A stretch of 64,000 bases of DNA, taken from assembly GCF_016802725.1 (NCBI RefSeq), contig NC_052668.1:6368501-6432500 (forward strand). The letters run 5' to 3'. Under the pieces are notes generated by a model, which saw only the letters and a list, made by a program, of their open reading frames with translations, was not told the DNA's origin and did no database searches. This document shows positions 10,476 to 22,250 of this stretch, piece after piece. This stretch comes from Solenopsis invicta. Taxonomy: Eukaryota > Arthropoda > Insecta > Hymenoptera > Formicidae. A program made the translations under genes and the position numbers. How positions within the stretch are numbered: the first letter of the stretch is position 1; the number at the start of each line of letters is the position of its first letter.

Positions 10476-11797
10476 CGAGGTGTGTTCAAAAAGTATCGCG
10501 AATTTTGAATTTTCGCGGGTTACGTATATTCGAATTTCGATCTTTTTGTGGCGTTATGTTGGTACTCATGTCTCTCACTTATGCCGACAAGCTCGGCCAT
10601 TTTGAATGTTCACTTAATTGTTGACAGCTGCTTTGCTTGCACGTGTTTTGGATCGTCTTCGATTTTTACCTATTCAAAAAAATGGATCAAAGAACCTGTA
10701 TCAAATTTTGTGTGAAAAACGAAATTAAGTGCGCGGATGCATTCCGAATGTTGACTGTGGCATACGGAGAAGCTACCTTGGACCGAAGCAACGTTTATCG
10801 GTGGTACAAAATGTTCTCAGAAGGCCGAGAAGATGTGAACGACGAAGAGCGTGCCGGACGCCCGAGCACTTCAACAACAGACGAAAAAATTAATGAAGTG
10901 GAGAAAATGGTATTGGCCAATCGTCGAATCACCGTTAGAGAAGTTGCTGAGGACCTAAACATATCGATTGGCTCGTGCCATTCGATTTTTATCAATGATT
11001 TGGGCATGAGACGGGTCGCCGCGAAATTCGTACCAAAATTGCTCAATTGCGACCAAAAACAGCATCGCATGAACATTGCTAATGAGATGTTGGACTCTGT
11101 CCGCGACGACCCAAATTTGCTCTAGAGGGTCATAACTGGTGACGAATCGTGGGTTTATGGTTATGACGTGGAAACCAAAGCTCAATCATCTCAATGGAAG
11201 CTGCCGCACGAACCAAGACCGAAAAAAGCGCGCCAAGTTCGGTCGAATGTGAAAGTTTTGCTGACAGTTTTCTTCGATTGCAGGGGCGTGGTGCATCATG
11301 AGTTCTTGCCACAGGGTAGAACGGTCAATAAGGAATATTACCTGCAAGTTATGCGCAATTTGCGCGAAGCAATCCGCCAGAAACGCCCGGATTTGTGGAA
11401 GAACAAAAATTGGCTTTTGCACCACGATAACGCCCCTGCTCACACATCGTTGCTTGTGCGCGACTTTTTGGCCAAAAACAACACACTAATGATGCCGCAG
11501 CCACCGTATTCCCCAGATCTGGCCCCCTGTGACTTTTTCTTGTTCCCTAAACTGAAGAGGCCCATGAAAGGACGACGTTACGCTACGCTTGACGAGATAA
11601 AGACGGCATCGAAGGAGGAGCTGAACAAGATAAAAAAAAATGATTTTTTGAAGTGCTTCAAAGATTGGAAAAACCGTTGGCACAAGTGTATAATATCTCA
11701 TGGGGATTACTTTGAAGGGGACAAAATAGATATTCATGAATAAATAAATAATTTTTGAAAAAACACAAAATTCGCGATACTTTTTGAACACACCTCG
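10476..11797 (+). mobile_element. Mariner element, complete, with perfect TIRs
   Basis: Both ends carry cgaggtgtgttcaaaaagta in inverted orientation, matching for at least 32 bp, and are bounded by TA (10474-10475, 11798-11799), the canonical mariner target duplication. Length 1322 bp is normal for a full-length mariner. The corresponding site in copy B (around 31425-31435) is empty, which proves insertion into the older GGACGTCC element. Near-perfect TIRs suggest recent arrival. Confidence 0.95.
10682..11743 (+). pseudogene. Mariner transposase with one premature stop
   Basis: A single frame of 353 codons holds the whole protein: an N-terminal HTH region (FCVKNEIKCADAFRMLTVAYG, start MDQRTCIKF), the WVYGYD segment after the first catalytic Asp (TGDES), the second Asp in HHDNAPAHTS, and the third in YSPDLAPCDFFLFPKLK, giving a D,D34D triad. 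A TAG at 11123-11125 interrupts it just before the TGDES motif. Otherwise the frame is continuous. I chose the ATG at 10682 because the family normally begins a few residues before the HTH; an upstream in-frame ATG at 10637 exists. The enzyme would cut and paste at TA sites. It is inactive here because of the stop. Confidence 0.93.
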
Positions 11798-12025
11798 TAT
11801 ATGTCAACAAAGTTGAGTATTTTATTATTATCATTATCATTATTAATATAACACAAAAATTTTATAAACTATAAAATTATAAAGATAATTTTTCGTGTTA
11901 AAAGATATTTAACACAAGATATATTTAACCATATATAAACAAACATAAACTATAAATTTTGATAATATGATGAGTTTTAATATATATTTAATATATTTAA
12001 TATATAGTATATTTTTTAATAAAAT

Positions 12026-14643
12026 TGTAACAAATCGCCTTTGCGCAACCCCCCAACGGACCGGTTATTGTCCGCCAAACGCCGGCCAAACAACCGCCGA
12101 GCATAAGACGAGGCGCTGCGCGTCCATAAAGGATTTCAAACGCGCCTATACGAGCAACGAGCGCCGAGTATCTCGCCGCGTACGCGCACCGACTCGAACC
12201 GACACGCGCTATCGGCGTGTTCGCTCGCCTCCATTTGCTCTCCGAACGACCGATCTTGAGCGGCGGGGATGCTGGCGCCGAAACGAACCAAACCGCCACC
12301 GAGCGTTCCCGACGTTTCGAGATTCGGGTTTAAAAGCGCCGAAGCAACGAGATGCTGCGTTTCTTCTCCGCCGACTTTTCGGAAAGATACTCCGCCAATT
12401 AGTTATCGAAGAAGTCTCCCGAGGTAATCCTTGGGTCAAGCATCTTGGCCTCTGTCGAGCGTTCTCGGCGTTCTACCAGTCTCGCACCCATTTCTCCTCG
12501 CCGAAGCTAGACTCAAGTGTCTTGGGCTCTGGCAAGCGTTCTTGCTTGACCGGCCTCCTAACACCGATCCTGTCCTATCGCAGCGGCTAAAAGAAAACGG
12601 GGTAAAGTGTCTTTGCCTCCGTCGAGCGTACTCGACATAGCCTCGACATCCCGCCTGCGAAGTATAACGCGCTGCAAAACCAGCGAATTTAAAGAGATGC
12701 TCCGTAGAGCGCCATCCCGCGCCCCGCTACCACACCGGCAGCCATGAAACTCGCACGCGACCCTGAAGGCCGATAAACATCGGAAAAAAAGAGCGGACCG
12801 CCCGTGGCGCCAAATCAGCGTCCGTGACGCTAACACACGCACCTGTCGTGCGAACATTGGCAACCGCGCTTCCGAAGATACGCGCACCGAGTCCGGTGCA
12901 TTGTTGTAAACACGCCGTCCGGTGCTCAAATAGCACCACACATCTACTGCACGATTATCACCGGCAAATAATACGGCCGACGACGTAAAATTACCGGTGA
13001 CGCATTCATAAGCGATCCTATACACGCACCGGCATAAATGGTGTCTTTCCGCGCTGACGCTCGGTTGCCGTACACACGCGAGCTACGCGAGGCGCGCACG
13101 TACGTGTTTTGTGGCAGCGCGGCGGAAGTCGTGGTGTCGGCAGAAAGTAGTGGGGGGCGCTTCGATACCCCATCTTCTTCGCTCGACGCTGGATCGAGAG
13201 AGAAGACACGGAATCAAGGCGCTCGAGAAACTGACAGAAATGGTATCCCTTGCGTCTATACGGCTGATATACGGGATACCGCGGTTCGTCGCGTGCTGTT
13301 GTAATTTTTAATTGCATAAAAAAATTTACTCGAATACGAATATTCGTTTGAAAAATAATGTAAATAAAATTACGATTTTTAATAATAAATTAAAATTATG
13401 TCATCACGGCAATACAGCACTTACACGAAGAAAAAAATTTTCTTCATCTAAGCAAATTATGTCTGTTTAAGATCATAAATTCTTCCAAGAAGATTTTATA
13501 TTGTTGCTTATATATGAAACAATGAATTGTTGAATTGACATTTAATTTTTTTCTGTACAGTAATAAATTAAAATTATGTCATCACGGCAATATATTTTAG
13601 CTTCAATTTGTGGGACTATTACTTTACGTAGAGACATAATTTTAATTAATTAATAAATGTAAATCTCTTTACTTACTTATTAAAATAATCTGTATTAGAA
13701 AATTATTTTAATTCGACTAATTTATAGATATGTTAACATTATCGGGCAAGCCAGTTTACTTTGTAATTGAGGTAAAACAATACTCGGAGAAGTGACAGAC
13801 TTCTTCATATTTTGACGTTACAAATTACTGTACAAAATTTAAGAAAAATCAGACGTTCATTCGGTTCCTCTCTCAGAGTATTGTTTTACGCCAATTACAA
13901 ACTAGCTTGCCCGATAATGTTAACATATCTATAAATTAATCAAATGGTTAACTTAACAATTCGTTGTTTCATATATAAGCAACAATATAAAATCTTCTTG
14001 AAAGAATTTATGATCTTAAACAGACATAATTTGCTTAGATGAAGAAAATTTTTCTCACTTTTCGTGTAAATGCTGTATTGCCGTGATGACATAATTTTAA
14101 TTTATTATTAAAAATCGTAATTCTATTAACATTATTTTTCAAACGAATATTCGTATCCGAGTAAATTTCTTTATGCAATTAAAAATTACAACAGCGCGCG
14201 ACGAACCGCGGTATCCCGTATACTGGCCGTATAGGCGCAAGGGATACCATTTCTGTTAGTTTCACGAGCGCCGCGATTCCGTGTCTTCTCTCTCGATCCA
14301 ACGTCGAGCGAGGAAGATGCGGTATCGAAACGCCCCGCACTACTTTCTGCCGGCACCCCGACTTCCGCCGCGCTGCCACGAAACACGTACGTGCGCGCCT
14401 CGTGTAACTCGCGTGTGTGCGGCAGCAGAGTGTCAGTGCGGAGAGACACCATTTATGTCGGTGCGTGTACATACTTGAGTTGTTTTCGTCCCTCTAAATA
14501 AATGTACATATTTTGCATGTTTAAATCACGGTCTAATTCTCTCCCTTAACCCAGATCGTGCCCCTTCGTGCCCGGTTTCCGGCAAACTACGTCCGTGCGC
14601 GATTTCTATACACATTTCTATACAAGAAACACGGGTTGTTACA
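12026..14643. mobile_element. Large solo LTR with 4-bp target duplication
   Basis: Begins TGTAACAA and ends TTGTTACA, with aaat on both sides (12022-12025 and 14644-14647), and interrupts copy A at a point that is continuous in copy B. A polyadenylation-like aataaa lies at about 14498, near the right end, consistent with an LTR in plus orientation. No gag or pol sequence is present, so it is probably a solo LTR left by LTR-LTR recombination. The GC-rich open frames at 12000-12640 are mutually overlapping on both strands and lack motifs. At 2.6 kb it is long for an LTR, partly because of the foldback inside. Confidence 0.6.
13021..14470. mobile_element. Foldback element inside the solo LTR
   Basis: An imperfect palindrome of about 1.45 kb. 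Outer arms begin tacacgcaccggcataaatg at 13021 and the complement ends near 14470. Matching continues inward through the GC-rich block and on to about 13530 and 13950. A second, tighter palindrome (13716-13790 against 13868-13944, ttaacattatcgggcaag) forms the centre. The apparent open frames on both strands are mirror images of each other and have no motifs. It may be a separate insertion or a structural part of the LTR. Confidence 0.6.
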
Positions 14644-15807
14644 AAATATATTATTCCTTAATATTTAATATTTTATTATATACTTGTATAATATTTAAAT
14701 TATATCATATTTAATACATATGTATAATACTATAACGATTAATTTAATATGCTATTTAATGCCCATTTTATTTGTGAGAAAAATTCTACTCAAAATATAA
14801 ATAAATAATAACGTATATTACATCAAATAAAATTTTTCTCGGAAAAAACATTTTGGAACGTAAACTTAAAATATAAAGAAAGTAATTATACATTTAGCAG
14901 CAAGGTATATATATTTGATTTACAGAATCATATTTGTTTACATGATTCTGTGAATCAAATACATGTATACATGAAAATTCGATTTAAGTATAATGTATGA
15001 AATCCTGTAATTTTGGATTGAAATGGATTTAACAAGTGAGTGTTGGCATCACCGCTAAGCGGCCACGCTGAGTCGAATGCGGCCACAGGCGTTATATCTA
15101 GGCACCACCGCGACCGACTCTCCAGCTCATAACTTCAGTGAGACTTAGGAGCTGCTTGTTGTAACCTTGAGACAAATACTCGCTCTCATTCTTTTCAAAT
15201 GTGACGTGTGTGTGTGGAACGCTGTTCCACATAAATTTTTATAATTTTTACATGTAAATAACAATTTGTATTGTTATTTAATCTTGTACAAAAATTAAAT
15301 ATTTAATTCAAATTTAATCTTTTTTAATCGTTTTTAACGAAAAGAATACAAGAAATATTTTTTTGTAAAGTAAACATTTATTAAGTTTTACATTAATGTA
15401 TTTTAATAAATCTATTTGGGTTTCGATTTTATTTTCAATCTGTCTTAATATCGTATTTTTGGTGCAGAAATCCCAATTGATTCGGATTATTTTTTTTTTT
15501 TAATCAGTTTTAATCGCACATTTTTGGCTGGGTTAATACTACTTTTACTAACAAATATCATTTTTTATTAAATAAAGTCCTAATCGCGCAATATAAAATA
15601 ATGTCCAAACAACGTCCATAAAAGTCCTTTTTATGTCCTGCCAAGACTAATTACGTCCTAATTACGTCCATTTGGCGTCCAAAGGCGGTACATTGTACGT
15701 CCAAAGTACGTCTTCTATATGTCTACAAGACACAATTGGTATGTCACTGGACGTCAAGACATGTCGGACTTCATTGGACGTCCAAAGGACGTCTTGTGTT
15801 GCGTGGG

Positions 15808-16944
15808 TGGATGTCGCTCATGATTAATTTTATTATATATATAATATGAGCAAAGATATTGAAAATATTATTGCAAACATAAAATCTTAAAAATTTTTTT
15901 TATATTATTTAGAAATTTTAAATATTTTCTTCAAATAAGGCAGCAAAATATTTTTGTATAAAAAATACAAGAATAATATAAATTCGATTAAACAAATGTT
16001 TCAGAAATATATAGTATAAATAGCACACAGCACAAATGACTGTTTGTCGACTAATAGTTGACTTTTTTTAGCCGACTTAAAGTCAGCTATTAAAGTCGAC
16101 GTTTAGCTGACTATTTCTAGAATGATTTTTGTCGACTTTAAATTGTCAATTTAAAGTCGATTTCGAAAGTTAAAAGTTGACGCATAGTGCGCACGCGACA
16201 TCATGCGATCGCTGAGATTTTATTCTTTTATCGTCTCTGCGTACAGTGTGCCTCCCGTGTGCTATTGCACGTTTTCAAGTGTACAATGTTTATCAAGATA
16301 ATGTCCTTTTTTCTTAATTAATATAGCATAAAAATTAATTAATATAGCATAAAAATATTAAAGAATATCGGAGATATTATACACATGTAAATTTTATGTG
16401 TAATAACTCGTGATATGTACAATTATATACAAGTGAGATTAAAATCGTCCTCTTTCTTCTCCTCTATTGAGTTTCCGTGTGTCTGTTAGTAACAGTATTT
16501 TTGTTTCAAGCTTGTACAAAACATAGAGGCAATGCTTATATTTTGTTAGCCGATCCAAACGTTCTGAAGCAATTAATATACGTAAAGAAGATGAGGCGCC
16601 GGCGTATTTGAAGCAAAGCACATGACGGTACATGATAAAGGTAATTAACATGACCTTCTAATTTTTAATCGATTAATTTGAAACACAATATTAACAAAGT
16701 GCCGTAACAGTCACAGCTACGTACTATAATATTTATTGTGTGATTTTATATACCTTTTTACTAAACTGCACGCCAAATTATATATTTTTCCATCATAGCT
16801 CCAAGTTAAATTAATAGTAATATCACTTTATTAAATTAAAAATTAATTTATTAATTAATGATGCTAACTTGCATCAAAATGTAAAAACCCTTCCTCTCCT
16901 CTAAAAAAAACTATAAAAAATTATTGTAAAAAATAATACCTCAG
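15808..16944. other. AT-rich interval with gtcgacttt motif cluster
   Basis: Around 16040-16170 the motif agtcgactttaa and its complement recur several times in both orientations, suggesting a decayed palindromic repeat. The rest has no recognised feature. Confidence 0.4.
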
Positions 16945-17658
16945 CCGGAAAAATTAAGGGGAAGAGCAGGAATGAGGGCAGGGAATTTTGAAAAGAAATT
17001 AGAAGAAGGAGGAGAAGGGGAGATGGCAAGGTTGTGTTGAGAGAAGATAAGAGGTAGAGCGAAGGAGGGAAAGGTGATGGAAAAATGGGAGGAGGAAAGA
17101 AGAGGTTTCTATGAAGAAAAGAGTTAAAATATCAAGAAGATAGAAAAGTTGAGAGAAAAGGGAGAGTTAAGGGGGGAAGAAGTGGTAGCAAGAGAGAGGA
17201 GACGGCAGGAGAAAAAAAGGTAGGAAAGAATTAGGAGCTTGAGGTTCAAAAAATGGTATAACAGAGTGAAGGAGAAGGGAGTGCTGGAGTACTTAAAGAG
17301 GGATTGGAAGGAAAAAAAATAGAAAAGGATTGCAAGGTTTAGGTTAGGATACGGTATGAGAGGAGGTAAATATTGGGTAGAGAAAGAGGAAAGGAAGTGT
17401 AGGATATATGGATGGGGAGAGGAAACGTGGGAACATATATGGGAAGAATGTACGGATTAGGGGATAGAAAAGGGATGGCAGGAGATGGTAGAAGAGGTTT
17501 TAGGAGAAAAGGGGGAGGGAGAGGTTTGGATGAAGAGACTGGAGGAGATGAGGAAAACTTAGAATGAATGGAAGTATGGAAGGAAAAAAAGAAAGAGCGG
17601 TGAAAACGGAGGTCCAAAGAATGAGTGTAGAATGATGTATGGATGGATAAGTGTGTAT

Positions 17659-17712
<54 letters not shown>

Positions 17713-17811
17713 TGCGGAATGAAAAGATGCGAGAAGCATAGGTATTTTATAAGCGGAGCAAAGGTCCGCAGTGTACCTCACAAAGGGAATAAAACACTAT
17801 GACTACTACTC
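16945..17811 (+). pseudogene. 5'-truncated LINE: ORF2 C terminus and 3' UTR
   Basis: One frame read from about 16978 to 17460 gives a basic/acidic protein tail with several in-frame stops. It ends in RFRLGYGMRG, then CRIYGWGEETWEHIWEECTD, the degenerate C-terminal CCHC knuckle typical of many insect LINE ORF2 proteins (one Cys is Tyr here). The purine richness of the strand comes from its Lys/Glu/Arg/Gly codons. A (CT)n tract at 17663-17711 and an AATAAA-bearing tail ending in actactact follow. Flanking copies of aaataatacctYag at 16931-16944 and 17812-17825 are target-site duplications, proving insertion of a truncated copy. Confidence 0.8.
17663..17711. repeat. (CT)n microsatellite
   Basis: A pure dinucleotide run with one ttt interruption near the end, inside the 3' part of the LINE fragment. 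Confidence 0.95.
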
Positions 17812-17825
17812 AAATAATACCTTAG

Positions 17826-18223
17826 TCAGGAGAAGATCTATTCGGTGCACAGTTTAACAAACTTGAAAAGCTATATAAAATTACACCAAATATTAACACT
17901 AACAAAGAGAATCCGGCAATATCTAATTTCTGATTTTATTAAAATCTTAATAAAATTTAATGAGTGTGGTAGTATTCATTGAAACATTTATTACAGTAAA
18001 GGCACAGGTGCGAAAATATGAAAATGTAGTAACGAACTGCAAGACACTCACTCCTCGATTTTGCTGGTCTCCATGAAAGAGAAATAGCGTATTGCTATAT
18101 TTATATTTATTTTTATATTTTTAATATAAATATTTATACATTTAATATAAGTTACTAGTTTAGTATTATACAATATTATATACGTAAATTTATAGGGTAC
18201 ATACAGTTTTCTTCTTATATATA
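17826..18223. other. Short AT-rich spacer
   Basis: Lies between the LINE target duplication and the TIR of the palindromic element. Nothing recognised. Confidence 0.5.
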
Positions 18224-18691
18224 CAGGGTGATTCAGAATAACCTTATGTCTTTGAAAAGACATATTTCTAAGGTTATTCAGAAACAACTTTTCCTTTGGC
18301 AAAAACTTGTCCGAAGCTTAATTTTTGAATTATAAGAAGAAATAGTTATCCAGTAATCGGGCGCGTATAGCGGAGAGACAGGGCCGGCGCAACTCACCGT
18401 TCAATACGGTCGATTACGTGGGGTGATCGCAGTGACAGATCCAACACTGCTTTCCTCTTCCCCCCCCCTCTCTTTCTCGCCCGTTCTCTCAAAACCACTA
18501 TCCCATTCTCATTCTCATTCTTTTCTTATTTATTTATCAACTCATGCATTGACACTGAAATAATGCTAGATTTAAAAACGTTATTTAACTATTTGACGTC
18601 TTGTCTTTAATAATTTTTTATGTGTAAAAAAAATATGCCTTTTAAATCAAAACTAGCATATTTCAAATGCGTAATTGAAAAATAAACGTGC

Positions 18692-18740
<49 letters not shown>

Positions 18741-19282
18741 CGTGTCCGATCAAGTTTGAACGTGAATACTCATTTATTATCCCGCACAGCAATCAGCCTT
18801 TATCTTCACAAAGATAAAATATTCTTATGAAATTCGCGATTTTCCTTTTCTCTTCTTAAATCACATCACTTGTCACATTCACTATAAGCATTTTTTGTCG
18901 AAAAATATTAACACATCACTATCATCACTTTATACGAAGCACTATCGTCAATTACTATTAGTCACTACTAATCACGTGAGAATTACGCGTGAAAATTACT
19001 AAAAAAAAGAAACACATGTTTACAACAAAAAGGTTAAGTTATATTCTCTTTACTTTACGAGCGAGCAGTCGACTAGTTTTATTGTTCGCGTAACACTGCG
19101 TGATTGACGTTTTAAGAATCAGAACGCGATAATTAAAAATTACAAATATTGTTGCGTCCGTGTGTCGCGCCTGTGACCGTGAATTTGAGAATTTCACGGT
19201 CATCCCGGACGAGCCCCCAAATGTTGCACTCGCGGCGCGTTCACGGCTCACGTTTCTCGAGCGACTGTCTCTTGTCTCATAC

Positions 19283-20492
19283 CAAACTCAATCTTTCGAC
19301 TTTTAAAAATCGGGATGATCTTGAAATCTTCGAGTTTACGGTCACATGCGCGGACGAAACAATATTAATAATTTTTTATCAATACATGTAATTTATTAAA
19401 AAATATTGCAAATGCAACATTTTTAAAAAGTTATGTGTATTAAGGAGTAATAAAGAATTAACATAATTTATTTAAAAATATTGCAAATGTAATATTTTTA
19501 AATAAATTATGTTGATTCTTCTTTACTCATTTCTCATTAATTTTCGTTGAAAATTGTATGAAACATATCGTACAATTTCCTTGAGTATTTTATTTATTTT
19601 TTATAATACCTTGCGAATTGATTTGCCCAATTATTTTGCCAGAGATCCTGAATGGACCATTGTATAAGGACATCTTGGCAGAAAATATTCCTGATTTTCT
19701 AGAAGAAATACCATTTGCTGAAAGGAATAGAATTATATTTCAACAAGACAGTGCTGGACCTCACAATGCCAGAGTTGTTACGGACTATTTAAACGAACAA
19801 TTTTCTGGCCGTTGGATGGGCCGGTATGGTCCAATACCTTGGCCTGTAAGATCGCCGGATCTAAATCCATTGGACTTTTTCCTATGGGGATACTGCAAAA
19901 AAGTTATTTATAAGAAGCGTCCTGAAGATTTAGAAGATTTAAATGACAAGCTCCATTATGCTATTTGGGACATCGACAACGATATTCTACAGAAGACTCA
20001 AAGAAATTTATTGAGACGCATGAGAGTTTGTGTCGTAATAAACGGTGGCCACTTCGAACATCTATTGTGAGAAAAGAAAAATGAATTAACTAATTAATCT
20101 GCTCTTTTCAGGGCAACCAAATATTTCATACGTGGAACATTTTCTTACACACAATTCGCAAGGTATTATAAAAAATAAATAAAATACTTAAGGAAATTGT
20201 ATGATATGTTTCATACAATTTTCAACGAAAATTAATGAGAAATGAGTAAAGAAGAATCAACATAATTTATTTAAATATATTACATTTGCAATATTTTTAA
20301 ATAAATTATGTTAATTCTTTATTACTCCGTAATACACATAACTTTTTTAAAAATGTTGCATTTCCAATATTTTTTAATAAATTACATGTATTGATAAAAA
20401 ATTATTTATATTGTTTCGTCCGCGTGTTGCGCATGTGACCGTAAACTCGAAGATTTCAAGATCATCCCGATTTTTAAAAGTTGAAAGACTGA
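19283..20492 (+). mobile_element. Long-TIR Tc1-like unit within the palindrome
   Basis: Inverted repeats of roughly 330 bp (19283-19617 and 20155-20492, starting ctttcgacttttaaaaatcg) flank a transposase fragment. Comparison with the other palindrome arm shows that arm lacks the unit at the corresponding point (near 21550), so it either inserted here or was deleted there. Its TIR shares atcgggatgatcgtgaaat-like sequence with the interior of element 2 (about 52195), so the two are one family. Confidence 0.65.
19618..20070 (+). pseudogene. Tc1/mariner-superfamily transposase, catalytic part
   Basis: Encodes the C-terminal half of a DDE transposase: IIFQQDSAGPHNARVV with the second acidic residue, then RSPDLNPLDFFLWGYCKK with the third, and the family ending GGHFEHLL. 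The N-terminal HTH half and first catalytic Asp are missing; the frame starts right at the left TIR, so an internal deletion removed them. Its closest relatives in view are the two transposase copies at 53-55.5 kb. It cannot be active alone. Confidence 0.85.
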
Positions 20493-20682
20493 CAAGGGCA
20501 CCACACACAACCCGGGTCACCGATTTTGATGAAACTTTACAGTTATGTAGTATTAGTATAGAAGTACTAAATGCTAAACGGAGACGATGCACTACTCAAC
20601 CGTTGACGTGAAATCGTTGTTTGAATTTCACCATATAGCTTTAATACCGTAACATTGAAGGAGTTTGGCAAGTAGCAGCGTG

Positions 20683-20757
20683 GTGTGGCGGACAGCGCGA
20701 GCGCCTATAGTTTTGCAGGTCGCGGCCGTCGCGGGTTCGAGTCCACAAATTTTTTTT
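20683..20757 (+). mobile_element. tRNA-like unit in left palindrome arm
   Basis: gcgtggtgtggcggacagcg resembles an A box, and gggttcgagtcc at 20736-20747 is a good B box. A T run (Pol III terminator-like) follows. The same unit occurs inverted at 21293-21367. It resembles a tRNA-derived SINE head captured before the palindrome formed. Proper acceptor pairing is not visible. Confidence 0.45.
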
Positions 20758-20788
20758 TTTTTTTCTTTTACCCAGTACTCTTATTGTT

Positions 20789-20792
<4 letters not shown>

Positions 20793-20838
<46 letters not shown>
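20793..20838. repeat. (TA)n microsatellite
   Basis: A pure dinucleotide tract. Its mirror is the (TA)n at 21197-21256 in the other arm. Confidence 0.95.
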
Positions 20839-20841
<3 letters not shown>

Positions 20842-21196
20842 AAATATATAATAAATAAAAAAAAAAATTGGATTTAAATTGGATTTATAAAATGTTCGTG
20901 GTGTAAATCAGTTTTATGTTTTACTTGTTTTTATGATTATTATCACCCGAAAGTGTGCAAAATTACAGAGCAAGACGACGAATAAATTCATTTGTAATTG
21001 TTTTTGTACTTACACATAAATAAATATGCATATTAACTCTCACAATCAAATATATCATATAAATATCTCGCCATCCATATAAATCTATGTGTGTATATAT
21101 ATATAAATGTATATAAAGTAAACTAACAAAAGTTCGAATGCAGAGAAGATTTTTTGCGTATTATTATATCTATATCTGTGTATTATTTATTATATA

Positions 21197-21199
21197 TTT

Positions 21200-21256
<57 letters not shown>
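21197..21256. repeat. (TA)n microsatellite
   Basis: Right-arm counterpart of 20793-20838, longer by several units, so slippage has continued since the arms formed. Confidence 0.95.
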
Positions 21257-21258
<2 letters not shown>

Positions 21259-21292
21259 AACAATAAGAGTACTGGGTAAAAGAAAAAAAAAA

Positions 21293-21367
21293 ACTTGTGG
21301 ACTCGAACCCGCGACGGCCGCGACCTGCAAAACTATAGGCGCTCGCGCTGTCCGCCACACCACGCTG
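21293..21367 (-). mobile_element. tRNA-like unit in right palindrome arm
   Basis: Inverted copy of 20683-20757, with A- and B-box-like segments kept on the minus strand and virtually unchanged, which argues that the palindrome arms are recent or have been homogenised. Confidence 0.45.
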
Positions 21368-22104
21368 CTACTTGCCAAACTCCTTCAATATTACGGTATT
21401 AAAGCTATATGGTGAAATTCAAACAACGATTTCACGTCAACGGTTGAGTAGTGCATCGTCTCCGTTTAGCATTTAGTACTTCTATACTAATACTACATAA
21501 CTGTAAAGTTTCATCAAAATCGGTGACCCGGGTTGTGTGTGGTGCCCTTGTGAGTTTGGTATGAGACAAGAGACAGTCGCTCGAGAAACGTGAGCCGTGA
21601 ACGCGCCGCAAGTGCAACTGGGGGGCTCGTCCGGGATGACCGTGAAATTCTCGAGTTCAAAGGCGCGACACACGGGCGCAACAATATTTGTAATTTTTAA
21701 TTACCGCGTTCCGATTCTTAAAACGTCAAACACGCAGTGTTACGCAAACAATAAAAATAGTTGACTGCTCGCTCGTAAAGTAAAGAGGATATAACCTAAC
21801 CTCTTTGTTGTAAACACGTGTTTCTTTTTTTGACTAATTCTCACGCGTAATTCTCACGTGATTAGTAGTGACTAATAGTAATTAACAATAGTGCTTCGTA
21901 TAAAGTGACGATAGTGATTTGTATGTGTTAGTATTTTTCGACCAAAATGATTGTAGTGAATGTGACAAGTGATGTAATTTAAGAAGAAAAAAGGAAAATC
22001 GCGAATTTCATAAGGATACCCAGAAAACATTTTGCGGGTGAACGTCCAGCAAATCACGCGCAAAAGGGATTCCTACAACGCAAGCAAAACCTTATCCAAC
22101 TGCA

Positions 22105-22250
22105 TTGTCATAGCGCTAGCAGAACACTGTGCGCAATTTTAATAAGCGATATGCACGCAAAACACTAGCACACTTTGCGCGCGATCTCAATAAGCAACAT
22201 GCACGCAAAACGCTAGCATACTTTGCGCGCAATCTCAATAAGCGATACCC
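22105..22250. repeat. Tandem repeat, about 48-bp unit, 2.8 copies
   Basis: Unit of the form taagcgatatgcacgcaaaa, then cRctagcaYactttgcgcgc, then atctcaa, seen twice in good form plus a more diverged first copy. Its origin is unknown. Confidence 0.75.

Larger units (their letters stand above)
10169..15807 (+). mobile_element. GGACGTCC-rich DNA element, copy A (interrupted)
   Basis: Left end cccacacaacacatggacgt and right end, read inward, cccacgcaacacaagacgtc form matching TIRs. Both subterminal zones are packed with ggacgtcc variants. The uninterrupted body, about 1.7 kb, aligns along its length with the inverted copy at 30038-31785. Copy A was split first or second by a mariner (10476-11797) and by a solo LTR (12026-14643). 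There is no transposase in the body, hence non-autonomous. The superfamily is not assignable from the ends alone. Confidence 0.75.
18224..22017. mobile_element. Palindromic Tc1-like element 1 (right end lost)
   Basis: Starts cagggtgattcagaataacc after TA, the same terminus as the element at 46795. Sequence from about 18812 to 19282 and from 20493 to 20850 is repeated inverted at 21195-22017, forming a large palindrome. The left arm holds an extra 1.2-kb unit at 19283-20492, absent from the right arm. The right arm stops at about 22017, so its outer TIR is missing. A (GA)n tract at 18692-18739 occupies the same relative place as in element 2. Confidence 0.7.

Noticed and set aside
10795..11791. 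Several minus-strand frames within the mariner
   Set aside because: Shadows of the transposase frame.
11997..12640. Long open frames on both strands in GC-rich DNA (up to 207 codons)
   Set aside because: Overlapping on both strands, no domains, inside a solo LTR; composition explains them.
13018..14478. Mirror-image frames of 60-100 codons
   Set aside because: The two arms of a foldback give the same peptides twice; no domain found.
17339..17781. Minus-strand Pro/Ser-rich frames
   Set aside because: Complement of the purine-rich LINE coding relic and (CT)n.
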